A stretch of DNA of 64,000 nt. Source: Calliopsis andreniformis (lineage: Eukaryota; Arthropoda; Insecta; Hymenoptera; Andrenidae). The notes beneath the pieces were generated by a model. It saw only the letters and a program-made list of their open reading frames with translations, was not told the origin of the DNA and did not search any database. Positions 13,536 through 26,019 of this stretch are shown in pieces. Numbering within the stretch: the stretch's first letter is position 1; every line of letters begins with the position of its first letter. A program made the translations under genes and the position numbers. The stretch covers positions 10,952,961 through 11,016,960 of the forward strand of contig NC_135071.1 in assembly GCF_051401765.1 (NCBI RefSeq), written 5' to 3'.

Positions 13536-13921
13536 TTGAGTTGTCCGAAAAATTCGTGCCGATTTTTAAGAAAAATGAAAAGCTTTATATTTTAATGCAT
13601 TTATGGTATTATTTAGTCCAGTATACACCATATTTTTCTATATTCTTTCATCATCTGAGCCGATTAACTCCACAAAGTAAAAATATTTATATTTATTTTA
13701 AATATAAAATGATAAGCCTGAATCAAGTGCTTCAACACTAAAATTTTAAAACATTTAAAATGTGGAGTTAGTCACTTTGACCTGTGTATGGCTCATCCGT
13801 GAGGCATCTAAATTGAAAATGAAATGAAATTCCATTTTCCTAGATGGTGTCTGATTTTTTACTCTATAATATATTAAAATATGAGGTTTCTTATTTTACT
13901 TCATCTTTTCAGACAACTCAA
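13536..13921. mobile_element. Internally deleted mariner element (non-autonomous)
   Basis: The left end TTGAGTTGTCCGAAAA and the right end, read inverted as TTGAGTTGTCTGAAAA, form terminal inverted repeats identical at 15 of 16 bases. The left end continues as ttcgtgccg, which resembles the ends of mariner-family transposons. Both sides carry a TA (13534-13535 and 13922-13923), the target duplication of this superfamily. Only 386 bases lie between the duplications, and no transposase motif or open frame is present, so it is a deletion derivative that can only have moved with help from an intact copy elsewhere. Confidence 0.8.
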
Positions 13922-15443
13922 TAATGATATTACGTCAAAATAAGAACATAAATAAAGCAAATCTCTGTTTCGAGATACAAATTGACATACTCGTCGTAAT
14001 TAGAGAAAGTGTGATACTAAAAACTTTGTTACGAATTGAAGGTAAAAGGTACCCCACTCGATTACTTAAATAAAAATTAAACTCCGAACAGTTACGCACA
14101 CAGAAATCCATTGAGAGATCGCGTTTGCACAATCGACTCCCACCACGAGCTTCGGTAGTTCAGCCCTGAACGTTTCAATTCAGCGGTAGGATCCGCGAAA
14201 CGATCAAACGTGTAACAAATAAAACGTACAGTCGTTTGTGAAACGCGCACGCTCTCGAAATTCGCCGCCCGAGTAAAATACATTCCTTTGTGTATTTTCT
14301 CGCGGTATCCTCCTCCCATCAAATTTCCTGCAGAGAATGCGCCGCGCAATCGTTCTGAACACCGCGCTCGCGTGATGAACGCTGAGAAACATCCCGTAGA
14401 CTTAAAATTCTACTGTCGTAGCCGACGCGCAATTAAATGCGTGAATTTGTAATCTTATATGGAGAGGGAATTTCGTGTCGCTTGCAAATGCAAGATTGCG
14501 ACGATAATGAAAGCCTGAGCGTGATTCATTTATGAATTCTTTTTTGAAATTAGAACAGGTGGAAGGCTATCTTCTTCAAAGGTCTTTTTGAATCTTTTAG
14601 GACCAAATCATTTTGATTGTAAAGAAAAGACTGTCTTTTAACAGCTGTTAATAATGGAAGCCTTTGAATAATAGTCTTCAAAGAGATAATTTGTTTATCT
14701 TTTAGTATCCTAGCATTGTGTGCTTTCTCTGAAATTTTTTGGGAATAGCTTTCAGCTTCCCTCGTTTTCTGATCTGTTTTAAAGATTCTGTAACAGGATT
14801 GTGTAAAAGTTGGATGATGAAGGTAGAAAAGATTTTTAATTTTAATTTAATTATACTTCGTGAAGTCTGACGTATAATTAATTTTGAAAGGTTTGAATTA
14901 GGGCAGTAGTCGACTAAACGATTTACTCATAGTCCATACCATAGTTTGCTTGAAGGATAATGTGAATTGAAGACTTCATGACAAAAGCAACCCTTCTGAA
15001 ATGGTACAATTTCATTTATGAGAATACATTCCAGTGTTCAGAAGTGGACACTGGATACCATGAAGAACGTAATATGCGTAATATTCTATTAAAAGGATTG
15101 TTAATTAATTGAACAAGAATTGAAGATGCTAGAGCATTTCTTTACTCTCTCAGGAAGAAAGAGAAATTGACAAGGATCGTTTCTGATATCAGCTTCCCAA
15201 TTATTGAAAACTGGTATGTATCGAAAACGACACAATGGGCCTATGGAGAGTTTAAATGTCAGACAAAAACTACTGAACGTCCTTTTATATTCATACAAGA
15301 TCAAGGAAGGCGTAATATAAGTATGCCGATAAATTTCCCCTGGTTCCTTTTATCGAGGTTAATGCTCCATCGTTGAATGTAGAGCACGATCGGGGAATCA
15401 AGGATGAAATTGTCCTCGGTGAACTTCTCCGAGAAGGTAGAAC

Positions 15444-15463
15444 AGGTAATCCAAATCGCTTTA
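15444..15463 (+). repeat. 20-bp exact repeat, copy 1
   Basis: AGGTAATCCAAATCGCTTTA is identical to 18543-18562. A 20-base exact match is very unlikely by chance in a window of this size. The flanks match poorly, so it is a short shared fragment. Confidence 0.7.
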
Positions 15464-15991
15464 GTGAACATACGGATAGGAAGATGATACGGCCACGTTT
15501 TACGGGCGTTCCCAACGATTTTCTCATCTTGTCAGAAAGCGCTGGAATTTCGTTCGATGCAACCCTGCGGCTTTCCTTGTTCGAGTTGCCAGTTTACCTG
15601 ACCCAAATAAATGTTGCACTGTTCCTTTGGCTACTCGTCGCCATGGAATCTGCGTTTTTCATTCCACGTGTACAGAGTTTCGGTTCAGCGATATCTGTGG
15701 TATTTTCCTTAACTTTTAATTGCAAATGGTCTCTGCTGGTTTGTGTATCGTTGTTTTATTTCACGGTTTATTCAGTCGTTTCGGTTTAATCGTTTCTCTC
15801 AAGCAAGTGGGTTCTCAGTGCGACCGTTATTTGGTAGTGGATGACAATAGACTTAATCTTAGAGAGGATCAAGTGTCGACCTGTTATGTAGGAGATCGAG
15901 GTGGAGCTTGGTGAGCCCATCTACATTTTCAGTCGATAGGCGATGTTCAAAGATGCATATTTTAATCTTCAAGTGGTGACCACTGTTTATT

Positions 15992-16015
15992 AAAACAGTT
16001 AAAACAGTTAAAACC
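15992..16015 (+). repeat. 9-bp tandem repeat (AAAACAGTT)
   Basis: aaaacagtt occurs at 15992-16000 and 16001-16009, followed by a partial third unit aaaaccg. Confidence 0.8.
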
Positions 16016-16028
16016 GCTAGTAGTGACG

Positions 16029-16036
16029 TGACGTCA
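16029..16036. promoter_or_regulatory. CRE-like palindrome TGACGTCA
   Basis: TGACGTCA, the binding site of CREB/ATF-type bZIP factors, inside gtgacgtgacgtcaatctgacgta, which holds three GACGT cores in about 25 bases. No promoter is evident next to it, so a regulatory role is only a possibility. Confidence 0.3.
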
Positions 16037-16288
16037 ATCTGACGTATCTTTAGGTGGGAATATATTCTACTTAGATGAAGACGCTATTATTTGTTACTCT
16101 AGATAATTTTATTATATTTATAATATTTTATAAACTACATGCATTTTTTGTTAATACAATCACACGAAATTTATTTCGATACGCTTAACAATAATGCAAC
16201 AGTACACTTTAATACGAGATTAATAATTGGTAGAACAGAAATTAATTACAAAGAAGACGTAAACATTTATAGTACTTTTATGGAGACA

Positions 16289-16302
16289 ACTTGACGTCAA
16301 GT
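16289..16302. promoter_or_regulatory. Perfect 14-base palindrome around a second TGACGTCA
   Basis: ACTTGACGTCAAGT is self-complementary and contains a second CRE core, 263 bases from the first. A further GTGACGTAC lies at about 16350. The cluster of GACGT cores between 16024 and 16360 is denser than expected in AT-rich DNA, but function is not shown. Confidence 0.3.
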
Positions 16303-16649
16303 CATCACTATTGTAGTCAATTCGATGTACATCAGCACTAGTGTTAGGAGTCAAGGTGACGTACATCACCACTCTAAGGTTAAGAGTACGTATGAATAAT
16401 TTCAAGTATTAAAAATATGAATGCAACGTTTACATTAATTTTATTAGATTCATTGAATTTGTTGAAAATTTTGGAGATAAGAAAAGTAACTTATTTAAAA
16501 CATTTTCGAAATAATGAGATCGAGGATCTTCTTCTTAAACTGCCTAAGTATGAAGTACGTTTCCGCATGACAGTAAAAGTTATACTTTTGTTGTCATGAC
16601 ACTGTACAACAATATAATAGCATTAAATTTCACTGTCACATCTAGTTTT

Positions 16650-16720
16650 TACGACTACAAAAGTCTTGACATTTACTTTCACGACCGTAAAAGTCACGAT
16701 TTACTCTTACGTGAAAATGT
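16650..16720 (+). repeat. Short degenerate tandem repeat
   Basis: Units of the form TTTACkACyryAAAAGTC recur: tttttacgactacaaaagtc and then ttactttcacgaccgtaaaagtc, followed by a partial copy. The spacing is about 30 bases. Confidence 0.5.
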
Positions 16721-18542
16721 ACGTTTATAGTTAGAGTAGAATTGTCGGAATTGCCTCTTCAAAGTTAGAAATTGGAAAATTCGATTTAATGAGATTTAAT
16801 AATGTGTAGGAAAGTAAGAAAAGACCGTGAAGCTGTAAAACATTGAGCGTTATTTATAGTTCTGTATAATTTTCGGCTGAAATTCTCGCAATAAATTTCT
16901 GCATAATTTGTGAAGGTAAATAATCCTATTTGCCATGAAATTCAAGCGGCCAGAGGGATTAATAATGTATATGATTATCATGATGGACAAATCGCTATTC
17001 CTTTCGACGAAATGACGTTCAGATTAAAAATTGCAATATTTATATTATAAAAAGGAGCGCAGTTATTGAACGATGAACGACGAGTAAACAGATTATTTAA
17101 GTATCAAGGGATAAATTTCTGTAGAACCTGATGTCAAAAGGGAAATGAAGGACGATCGGTCTTGCAAAATTAAAAAGCTAACGCTACTTAAAAAGGATTG
17201 CGAGGCAATGGCACGGGTAATAAAAAATAATACGGCCAGACACACTTGGAACATAAAGGTTTTATGTCTTCTTTGCTATAATTCGATTTTATCATCCGAT
17301 CCAATTTAAAGTTTTATTAGGTCACCCATTTTTTAACAACATAATCCTTTTACGTCCGTCGGTACATTTATATCTGTATTCTCCTGAGCGCAATGGAAGA
17401 AACATTTTTATTTTTACAGTTTCGGTATTACCAAAGAATTTTTCAAAGGCGTCTGGTCTCACGGGATCAGGAATACAGAGTAAATGAAGTATTCCTGTGA
17501 GAATAGAAACTTCAGATGAATGCCTCTCATAAATCAGTTTATCGTTACAATTTCAGTATTCAGTTCGAATCAGTGAAAGTTCATTTATAGATTCAAATTA
17601 ATTTGTAGCATGTACAGAAGTACAATTTTTACTTTATTTTGTTCTTTTACAGTACCCATCAATTAAGTTTCAAAACGTTTTACAAAGGTACGAAAGTATT
17701 TGCAATAAGATTAACCGATGTCTGATCAAACACTGAGCATTTCTACTTGCTCGACGTATTTTGACCACTGCTAAGAACTACATTAGAAATTATTCTTTAT
17801 TTTTGCTATTTTCTCGGAAAATAGTCTACAAATGCTCTCGTTATTGAAATTCTAAAAAAAATTATTTAAATAATTAAATTGAATTGAATATTTGAATAAT
17901 TTCATTATTTCAATTTTCAGAATAATTTAGATACAAATCGTTGTTTCTACATTTTCCCTGGAGATAAAATTATTTTAAGAAGAAACGTTTATCTATAATG
18001 AACTTGCAGTTAATTAATAATTTCGCTCCAAATAATTCAGAGACGAATTTTTCATTCATTAAAATGCGCACACAGTTATTGAAAAATTATTTGTGATTAA
18101 ATAACATATAAATTAGATTACTAGTCAGTTATTAATTTAATTATCATCTGTAATTAATTTCATTGTAGTTATGTCCTGATTTCACATTAAATTACCTTCA
18201 TAGGAATGCCTTCTCCAATTTTTCTCGACAATGCTAAGAGGAAGGTACTTTCAACGCATTTGTGTGACTGTACACATGTCTACCCAAATGTTTAAAGCCC
18301 TCTTTCTGCCACTCGTAAAAATTTTCACATTTAAATAATGCTTCACCACTCCCATATTCTCTCTATCCCCTACTTGCATTTACTTTGGTTTTTGATTTCC
18401 TTGTTTGTTGCCTTCCTTGCTGCTGCTCTTATTGGCCATCGTAGAGAGAAAAAACCGTTTTCAGCGGTAATCTGCTTTTGGCCGGGCGCGCAAGTAGACC
18501 AAGAAAGCTTCTGTAATGCTGGCTCTAACAGAAATTCCAAAT

Positions 18543-18636
18543 AGGTAATCCAAATCGCTTTACCTTGAATGCAACGGCCAGCTCGATAAAATGTCCTTGC
18601 ATTCAAGGACATTTCAGTGTGCCTTTATTTTATCGA
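18543..18636. repeat. Nested inverted repeats next to a 20-bp exact repeat
   Basis: CCTTGAATGCAA (18563-18574) is the exact inverse of TTGCATTCAAGG (18597-18608). TCGATAAAAT (18585-18594) is the exact inverse of ATTTTATCGA (18627-18636). AATGTCCTTG-catt-CAAGGACATT (about 18590-18613) is itself a perfect 10-bp hairpin. The segment opens with AGGTAATCCAAATCGCTTTA (18543-18562), which is repeated exactly at 15444-15463. Confidence 0.7.
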
Positions 18637-21600
18637 AGAAACTATCAAATTCGACACGTGACGACAAACTGTTTGCTGGATTTACTATTTCGGAAAATTT
18701 TCCTGGATTTTTATAGTGTATTTAATAGACGTATATGATATTTGAATGTTGTTTGCATAATTTAAATAATTGATTAATTAATATTCGGCGGATTAATATG
18801 GTAATTTATTCAAATAGATGAATTATCCTCCTGTATGTTACTAGAGTACTTAGTTAGTTATTAATAAATGCTTTTTCATCTTATATTTGTATTATACTGT
18901 CTGAGTTATGTTCAAGATATTAACAGTGGAGTAATGTAAATTATTCATTGTTTGAAATGTTTGTCAGATTAACTTCCTTTCTAATTAGTTTCACTTTGTT
19001 AGTGAATGTAGCCTCAATGGCATAAATTAAAGAAATTTTGAGTCGTTATAATAGACAAAGTTGAATTTTACGACTGTCAGAGCGAGGAAGGAGTCTACAA
19101 AATTTTCGTGCTCCTCGAAGATGAGCTTGAAGTCGGTTAAATTAAGAAATTCAGATGAGAAGCATGAGATTGAGTCGAATTAGAACGTACAGACACGTGG
19201 CTGAATTCGAAATGCAAATTGCATTTCCTGATGTATTCCGAAAGTTTATTTTCGAACCTGTTCACGAGTACACGTTTGAAGTTTCATGAAATTTTGCTTG
19301 TTACAAAACAAGCTCAAGCATAGTATGAAAAGACAGGTTAGAAGGGAACGGTGAAGAATCCTTAAAATACAGCTTCTTGGAATTATGAATCTTGAAAAGT
19401 TCATACATAATGCGAGCAACAAAGAACACAGCAGTCTATATTAAAAAATTTCCCAAATTTATACATCATCCGAAAAGTTTCTAAACTCCGTAGTATACTG
19501 CTAAATTAAATATTTCATTTTAATAGTACCTATTTTTATAAATAAAGTATCACGAAATTCTGCAAACTCTTCCAGTATATTCATTATGAATGTTATTTCG
19601 ACGCTCCAAATTCTTTCTGTAAATATAAAATTCTCACAGAACTCTATTTTAAAGTTACATCCAACCTATATTTTTCTGTTAAAACACTGTTTCAAAAGTA
19701 TCCAGACTAGTTTAATAATCGAAAATGGAAAAATCTCTGAACTGAAGGAACCAATAGCACGAGCATTGCTCATAAATACAGAAAAATTCCAAGGAACGTT
19801 TTCATTTCATCTTATTTCGATACAAGATATTACCTCGAATAAAATCACTTCAAAGAACGCCGTTTAGTACGTGCCGTATCGGGAATAAGTTAGTTCGAAT
19901 CGTTCCGAGAATCTAATATGCAGAGCTCGATAACATATTCCTATTTCTGTGAACGAAAGTCGAGGCATTTCTTTCTATCCGGATCGAAAAAGTTAAAATT
20001 GGAGTTACCTCTCACTGACGAAGAATTAACAGTTCTTTTTATATATTATATTATAATATCAAATTTCCTAGCTCTGTCGCGTCCAAATAGTGAATTCTTT
20101 TATTTACTGTTCATTCATCTTTCGAGCTGCAAGACTTGCTTTGGCCTTTTGCCAGTTTTTAATTTACTCTCAGAATTTCCGTTTCAGAAATATTGCATTT
20201 TTTTCAAAGTTGGCTACTGCTCTGTAGAGTAGTAATAATTAAAGAAATCTATTACTAGAGAGTAAAAGTCGCTTTGAAGAGTCAAAGTGATTTTTATATA
20301 TGTATTTATTAAATAGAGAATTCCCAAAGTACTTCCCATTTTTTGCTTTTAGTTTTCTTTTATTTTTAATCGTATCGCTGTTTTACTTTGAAGCATTTTT
20401 TTGAATACTTTTTGCAGTGGCATACATGTATAAGTAAACATTTTTGATGGAAAAAAATTTGTTCATTCTCGCTATTTCAGCAAGGCATACCACGGTTAGG
20501 TTAAATTATTCAGTAAAATTTAGTAGGTCTGTATTTTAATGCATGTTTACTTGAACGATACACAAATCTCTGTTAATTTCATACGCATACGTATCTCCTA
20601 AAATCTATTTTCAAAAATTATCCTACTTCATTGTTCATTTCACCTAAACCTTAAAGAAAAGAGCGATATGTAGAAGAAAAATTTCTTTATTTCGACTTAT
20701 TTTTTTAGGATAATTTGCGCAATATTAGCCTTACCAATTTATAGTATATAATACATATGTATGTAATAAAAATTAAATTTGTACAGTATTGATATGTACA
20801 CGTATGTACACATATATAAACGTACTAATTCAATCAGTTCAGTCAATTTAACCTGACAACTTCTTGACAATCGTCTTGTTTTTATTTATGGAAGCAAGTC
20901 TGAAATTGTCAACAAACCGCCACATTGATCTTGTATAAATTTTCCTCAGAAAAAGTGCGAATCTTCTAACACATCTAAACCATATTGGATTTTCATTTCC
21001 TTATACCATACATACTATGGTAATTGTCTGCTATAAGGACTTCACCTCCGATTTTGATGATTCTGAAAAATGGTAGAAGGGGTTTCATTTTGAAGAACTT
21101 TTTCATTTGAAAAAATTTAATCTTCGAGGTATTTGCAAAAAACTATTGTTACTTCTGCAGTGAATTTTGCCTGTCGCACACGTCCGCGGTAGCGTATGCA
21201 TCAACCCGATATCACCGCTTATCTATTGTTTCTATGAATACGTCGCAGCCGCCAGGCAGCTCATATAACGGGCAAACTGAAAGATTAAACTTGTCCAATT
21301 TCAATGTTGAATTTCAACGAAATGTTCATTCCATACGTTCCATAATGTTTCTGTACATATCAATGTTCTCCTAACTGGAAAAGAAAGACGAATCAGAGTT
21401 GATCTGGGTTAGGCTCTTTTACAGCGTGAGGGTACAGGGTAAGGGGCACTTCCAAATTTTGAACTACCCCAAAGGCAATTTATTTGATGAGTGCATGCAT
21501 AAACAGAATACAATGTAATAGCAGCAATAGTTTTTCATACATATCTGCAAAATTAAAGTCGTTCATACATTTTTTCAAAAGGAAAACGTACTCAATATAA

Positions 21601-22445
21601 CGCCCTAATTATCCCTTCAATTATCCCATTTCCTTCCACGCAAAAATGAATCAATATTTTTCCAAGCATCGGTACACGTTAATTATCGGCAGTTGTAAAG
21701 TTAAATCCAGCCAATATGAAACTTCACGCTCAGGCCATCCCATCGCGAAAATAGGTCGAACTCCAGTCGCTAATTTCTCAGAAAACATCCTCTAGTTTCT
21801 AGATCGTGTTCACGACAAGCGAGTCGTAGCTCTGATAGCCTTCCACTTATCGGAGCTATTGGCGGTCTAATATTCGACGCCGTCGTCCAGTGGTAAAGCC
21901 GAGGCTGGCTCCCTCGGGACACCCACGCTTCTCGTAGTGGTCGAGAGAGAGTCTTACCTCGATCTCTGAAACGTCCGTCGGACTTCACGGACGACTATCG
22001 ACTCTAGCGTCGTTCTGGAGGATATTTCGGCAGGAACGAACGCTTATGCGATCCGACGACGACGGCTATTGAATTTCAAGCTGTCTCCTCTGTCGACCCG
22101 ATTCGCGCTGCGGTCGAGCAGCTGACCATTTCTGATTTTTCCACTTGCTTGTACCGCTGCAGATTTGTAAATGAAAATATGGATATGGAGTTCCTTGCGA
22201 TTGGGAAGGCTCGAGAAGTAGAGAATAGTCGGCGAGATGTAGCGATTTCAGTAAAGCAGCAAGGTGTTGGTCCTTCATACTTTGCGAAGAACAATTGGTA
22301 TTGTGATGGGCAACTGGGGAGCCAGGTACGAACTAACGTTACTTTTTCTTGATTCTCGTCAATTCGGGACTCCAGAAGAGGCAATAGGAGTAAATAAACC
22401 TTAATCCTACAAAATTCATTACTCAACAGTTTATTGCCATTAATA

Positions 22446-22591
22446 CAGTATTATTAATTAATTAAATATTACAGGTAGTAAGGAAAGTAACGTAGAAAGG
22501 AATTTGACATTTCAGTAGAAGTAGATGGTGCATGGTGAGTTTTCAGCTATTTTCAATTAATTGTGTACTATACAATTAATTGATAATACTG
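22446..22591. mobile_element. 146-bp MITE with TA target duplication
   Basis: The left end is CAGTATTATTAATTAATT. The right end, read inverted, is CAGTATTATCAATTAATT, matching 17 of 18 bases. TA flanks both sides (22444-22445 and 22592-22593). Ends beginning CAGT plus a TA duplication point to the Tc1/mariner superfamily. There is no coding capacity. Confidence 0.75.
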
Positions 22592-22848
22592 TATACATGA
22601 TGATGCCTCTTCAGTCATTCTTGGGGCTGGGAAGGAATCAGGAAAAATTTCATTGGTCCGTACCTGGGTCCTCAGTTAGCCACCGCAACCCCGATTGTTA
22701 GAAGTGTGAAGGATCGATACTGATACTCTGTTGTTTGATAGAAATCGCTATATCCCGCCATCGACTATACTAGTTACTAAATGGACATGGTACTTAGTTA
22801 ATCTTTTCGTTACCGAGGACGAGATATCTCGCCACCACAATAAAAACT

Positions 22849-23278
22849 GTGTCGTCGTTGAGAGTTAATCCTTTCGCTAGAATAGACGAGATATCTCGCT
22901 ACTGCATTGTCGTATGTACAACATTCTGGACGAGATATCTCGTGTCTCAATTTCGGTTTTGCAGTGTTATGAACGAGATATTACGTTCCGCAATTTCTAT
23001 TTTGAAATGCTATGAACGAAATATTTTGTGCATATCTTTCAACATCCAGCCTTTAGTGCCCATCTCCTCTAAAATTTCTACTTCTAATATAAAATACACG
23101 AGATGTCTTGCCCGTAGCACTCCGTAAAACAGAAATTGCGATGTGAGATATCTCGTCTATAGCATCGAATAACGAAAGTTGTCACGCAAGGTATCTCGTC
23201 CAGAATGTTGTACATATGACATTGCAGTAGCGAGATATCTCGTCCATTCTAACGAAAGGAGTAACTTTTAACGAGGAC
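22849..23278. mobile_element. Foldback element made of 43-44 bp units with CGAGATATCTCG palindromes
   Basis: Two arms of about 190 bases are inverted copies of each other. The left arm, with cctttcgctagaatagacg and tatgtacaacattctgg, is mirrored on the right by the inverse of cctttcgttagaatggacg and the same tatgtacaacattctgg. Inside each arm the palindrome CGAGATATCTCG or a mutated form recurs every 43-44 bases: starts at 22887, 22931, 22974 and 23017 on the left, and about 23100, 23144, 23187 and 23231 on the right. One further palindrome lies at 22820, outside the symmetric part. No open frame of interest is present. I read it as a non-autonomous foldback or satellite-like element. Its superfamily cannot be assigned, because no clear target duplication was found. 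Confidence 0.75.
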
Positions 23279-25670
23279 ACATCTCTAACTATGAAAGGAT
23301 CTGTGTTTTGTTTTCTATGTCAACTGATTCGTTATACATTTTACAGTTATTGAGAAATTGTGTGAGGGGATTCTGGGGAAACTCTGAGGGGTCAAATTCG
23401 GTGCCACAAACTACTGATAGTTTACAATCCATACATTGTCACATCAGTATATATATGATCATTTAATCGACCCTAAAATCATGTTATATTGTACCTATAG
23501 TGATTACTGCATGATATACGTATATTACAATGCGTAAAGGAGTAAGAAATGAACAAAATTTACAGCAGAATTAGCGTAGCACACAATGCTTGACATTGAC
23601 AGCAAAACTGTTAATTTTATTTTTCATTTCTCCATTTTTCGCAAAATTACAAGTAACTTTTAGTTTCAGTAATTTGCACATTTAGCAGTCCTAATAACAA
23701 AACTACATCATAATTACAACAAAACCAGAATCACAAAATCGGTATTTCAATATTATCACTCACTTCTTTTCATTAAAAGCTTGCTTGCGAATATAAAAAT
23801 CAAATCACAATATTCCGCTATTTTTATTAAAAACAAATACAAAAATTCATCGAATTGAAAAGACTTCGTTCCCAATGAAAAAGGTATACCACGCCCTCCG
23901 ACGAGGATCGGAATTAATTGGTGAAAATCGCGCATTTCAAATAATCTCAAGGGATGCATTTAAATTGCCGTCGGTCCGTGACAGTGAGGTTCAGTTACAC
24001 GCAAACGCGATAATCTCCGAGTATTTTCGAGTCCCAATTTTTCCGGTCTGATCGATACAAGCGGAAACGGGGGGACCTCGATTTCTCGTTTCATCGCGCC
24101 ACTTGTACGAACAGTGCCCACCACTTCGCCTTCGATCGGGAAACTGATTCGCTTGGAATTCAATAAAAGTTCGCGGAGCTGCATCGCCACTTGTTACTAT
24201 TACCATCATTTTTTCGTTACTTTCGAAGATAAGGCGTCAGGTGTGCTGTACTGAATGATATCTGTTACGTTCTTCGTGGTATACACAAGTATAACGCGAA
24301 ATTTATGGGACCATTGATATAAATGATATTTGCGGCACGATGTGCAACGCGTCCATCCCCTTCGTACTTCACTTGAGAATCTTTCACTGTAGAGAAGACA
24401 CATTGTGCTTGTCAGTTGATAGACCAACTTGACTTTGACAAATCAAATTTGTAATATAGATTGTAGGAGAATTATAATTTTGATTTTAAATATAGAATGC
24501 TAGTTTGCAGTAGATGATTCGTGTTTTGTAGTTTTAACTTAAACAGTAAATATTGTTAGTAATATTCAGATCTGGGAGCAGGAGTAAATTATTGAAATTT
24601 ATTAAAATGTTTTTTCCTCTAATGACACAGAGTGGAAAAATGCTAAAAGCAGAATTCCCTAACATGAAGTATTTAGTGCCTATAGAATTGGGTAAAGGTT
24701 GATTGAATGGCCTTTATGAATACTATTAGCTATGCTACACTGGCAAAAAGCCGTATTGAATTTTTAAGTGCTTATACAAATATTTTTAAAATGTACAGTG
24801 GACAGCGAGTGGAATAATTTGTGATAAATATTGGTCAAAATTCATATTTACTTTATTGACTACTGTCATATACATAAATCTTTTAGCAGTTTCGTTAGTC
24901 AGTCGTTTAATATTTTCAGTTCAAATACTTTTGTTTTTCTTGCAATTGAAGTGCATAGTAGGTTATCAAAAATTCTCTTCATTTTTTAGTCTATTTAAAA
25001 TAATAATACTCTATATCTTTAACAAAAATAAATCGTACATTTCAGTTAGTTTTTATTCTCTTATCAAAAAATGTTCAATAAATTAAAACTGTCCAGTTAT
25101 CGAACACTCTAACAGTGTTTTCTTTGATGATACATCGTCGATCGTAATCCGAAGTTATCAATTTTTGAGCTGTCAGTGTTTAGCGCATGCACGATAAAGT
25201 TTCCTACACTATTTGCGAGAATAGTCGCTCAAGGGATGCAACGATTTCCAATGATTTATGAATAACCCCCTTTTGACAGTACAGCAATCAAGTCGGTGAT
25301 CGATGGCAAACTGAAGGGTTTAGAATCTTCATACATCTTCTACTTCAATTTTTGTCCATCGTACGTCACTTCTTAGATACACTTTTCTTTCCTTTTTAAT
25401 CTATAAAGAATCTGACGTCAACGTTCTACAGGGACATTCGCTTCGAATCAGTTATAAATTGACAGGCGAAAGGGGAACAACTGGAAGTCGGATATAGATC
25501 CCTTCAAGATTTCAGTTACGAACGAAAGCTATTGTGAAATCAATATCCCTTAGAAAATGATATTTTGTACATTTCCTCATTTCCTCGCAACGCTAAATTG
25601 CATTTAAGTGTATCATGCATGATACAACACACATCAGATATAAGAATGATTTTACTGACATTTCTGAATG
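23279..25670. other. No gene seen
   Basis: A GC-rich patch at about 23940-24210 has overlapping open frames on one strand but no domain. The remainder is AT-rich. A weak Tc1-like remnant is listed separately. Confidence 0.5.
24795..25101. mobile_element. Possible decayed Tc1-like element
   Basis: The left end CAGTGGACAG follows a TA at 24793-24794. The sequence then runs gcgagtggaataatttgtg, a layout seen at ends of Tc1-like elements. A degraded inverted counterpart, CTGTCCAG followed shortly by TA, occurs at about 25090-25101. The remaining match between the ends is short, and the interior has only an AT-rich chance frame. Weak call. Confidence 0.35.
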
Positions 25671-25672
25671 TA

Positions 25673-26019
25673 CACTACTGTGCATAGGTATTTAAATAGC
25701 ATATTATTGGAATTGCACAAAATACACTTCAAGTAGAATTTTCTAATATAATTTTGGCTACATGTTATATAACAAAGTTACGTAATATTTAAACAAACAG
25801 AAAAGAGAGATGTTATACATATGTCTCTTTTCTATTTTCTAAAATGTTATATAACCTTGTTATATTATATGTAGTGTAAACCCATCTTTAGACGACTCTA
25901 TTGTAAGGGTCACAAATACTAATGAGAATAACATTTGGTATCAATTAGTACAAATAAATAAATATATTTTATTCATTTTCAATAATGTGAAAGTCTCCAA
26001 ATACGTATATACAGTAGTG
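25673..26019. mobile_element. Tc1-like MITE with intact ends and TA duplication
   Basis: The left end CACTACTGTGCATAGGTATT and the inverted right end CACTACTGTATATACGTATT agree at 17 of 20 bases. TA flanks both sides (25671-25672 and 26020-26021). Inside is a second, nested inverted repeat: ctacatgttatataacaaag near 25750 against the inverse of cttgttatattatatgtag near 25855. At its centre a hairpin pairs agaaaagaga with tctcttttct (about 25799-25837). The element has no transposase frame. The ends resemble those of Tc1-like elements. Confidence 0.8.

Larger units (their letters stand above)
13924..22443. other. No gene seen
   Basis: AT-rich, with GC-rich patches at about 14090-14430, 15340-15680, 18400-18640 and 21720-22180. 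Only the short repeats and CRE-like palindromes listed stand out. Confidence 0.5.

Noticed and set aside
15373..15789. 138-codon open frame (+)
   Set aside because: It begins at TTG, crosses the 20-bp repeat shared with 18.5 kb, and its C-terminal hydrophobic half comes from T-rich DNA. Treated as chance.
21880..21960. tgtc-like A box (cgtcgtccagtggtaaagcc)
   Set aside because: No B box (GGTTCGANTCC) or closing acceptor stem follows at tRNA distance.
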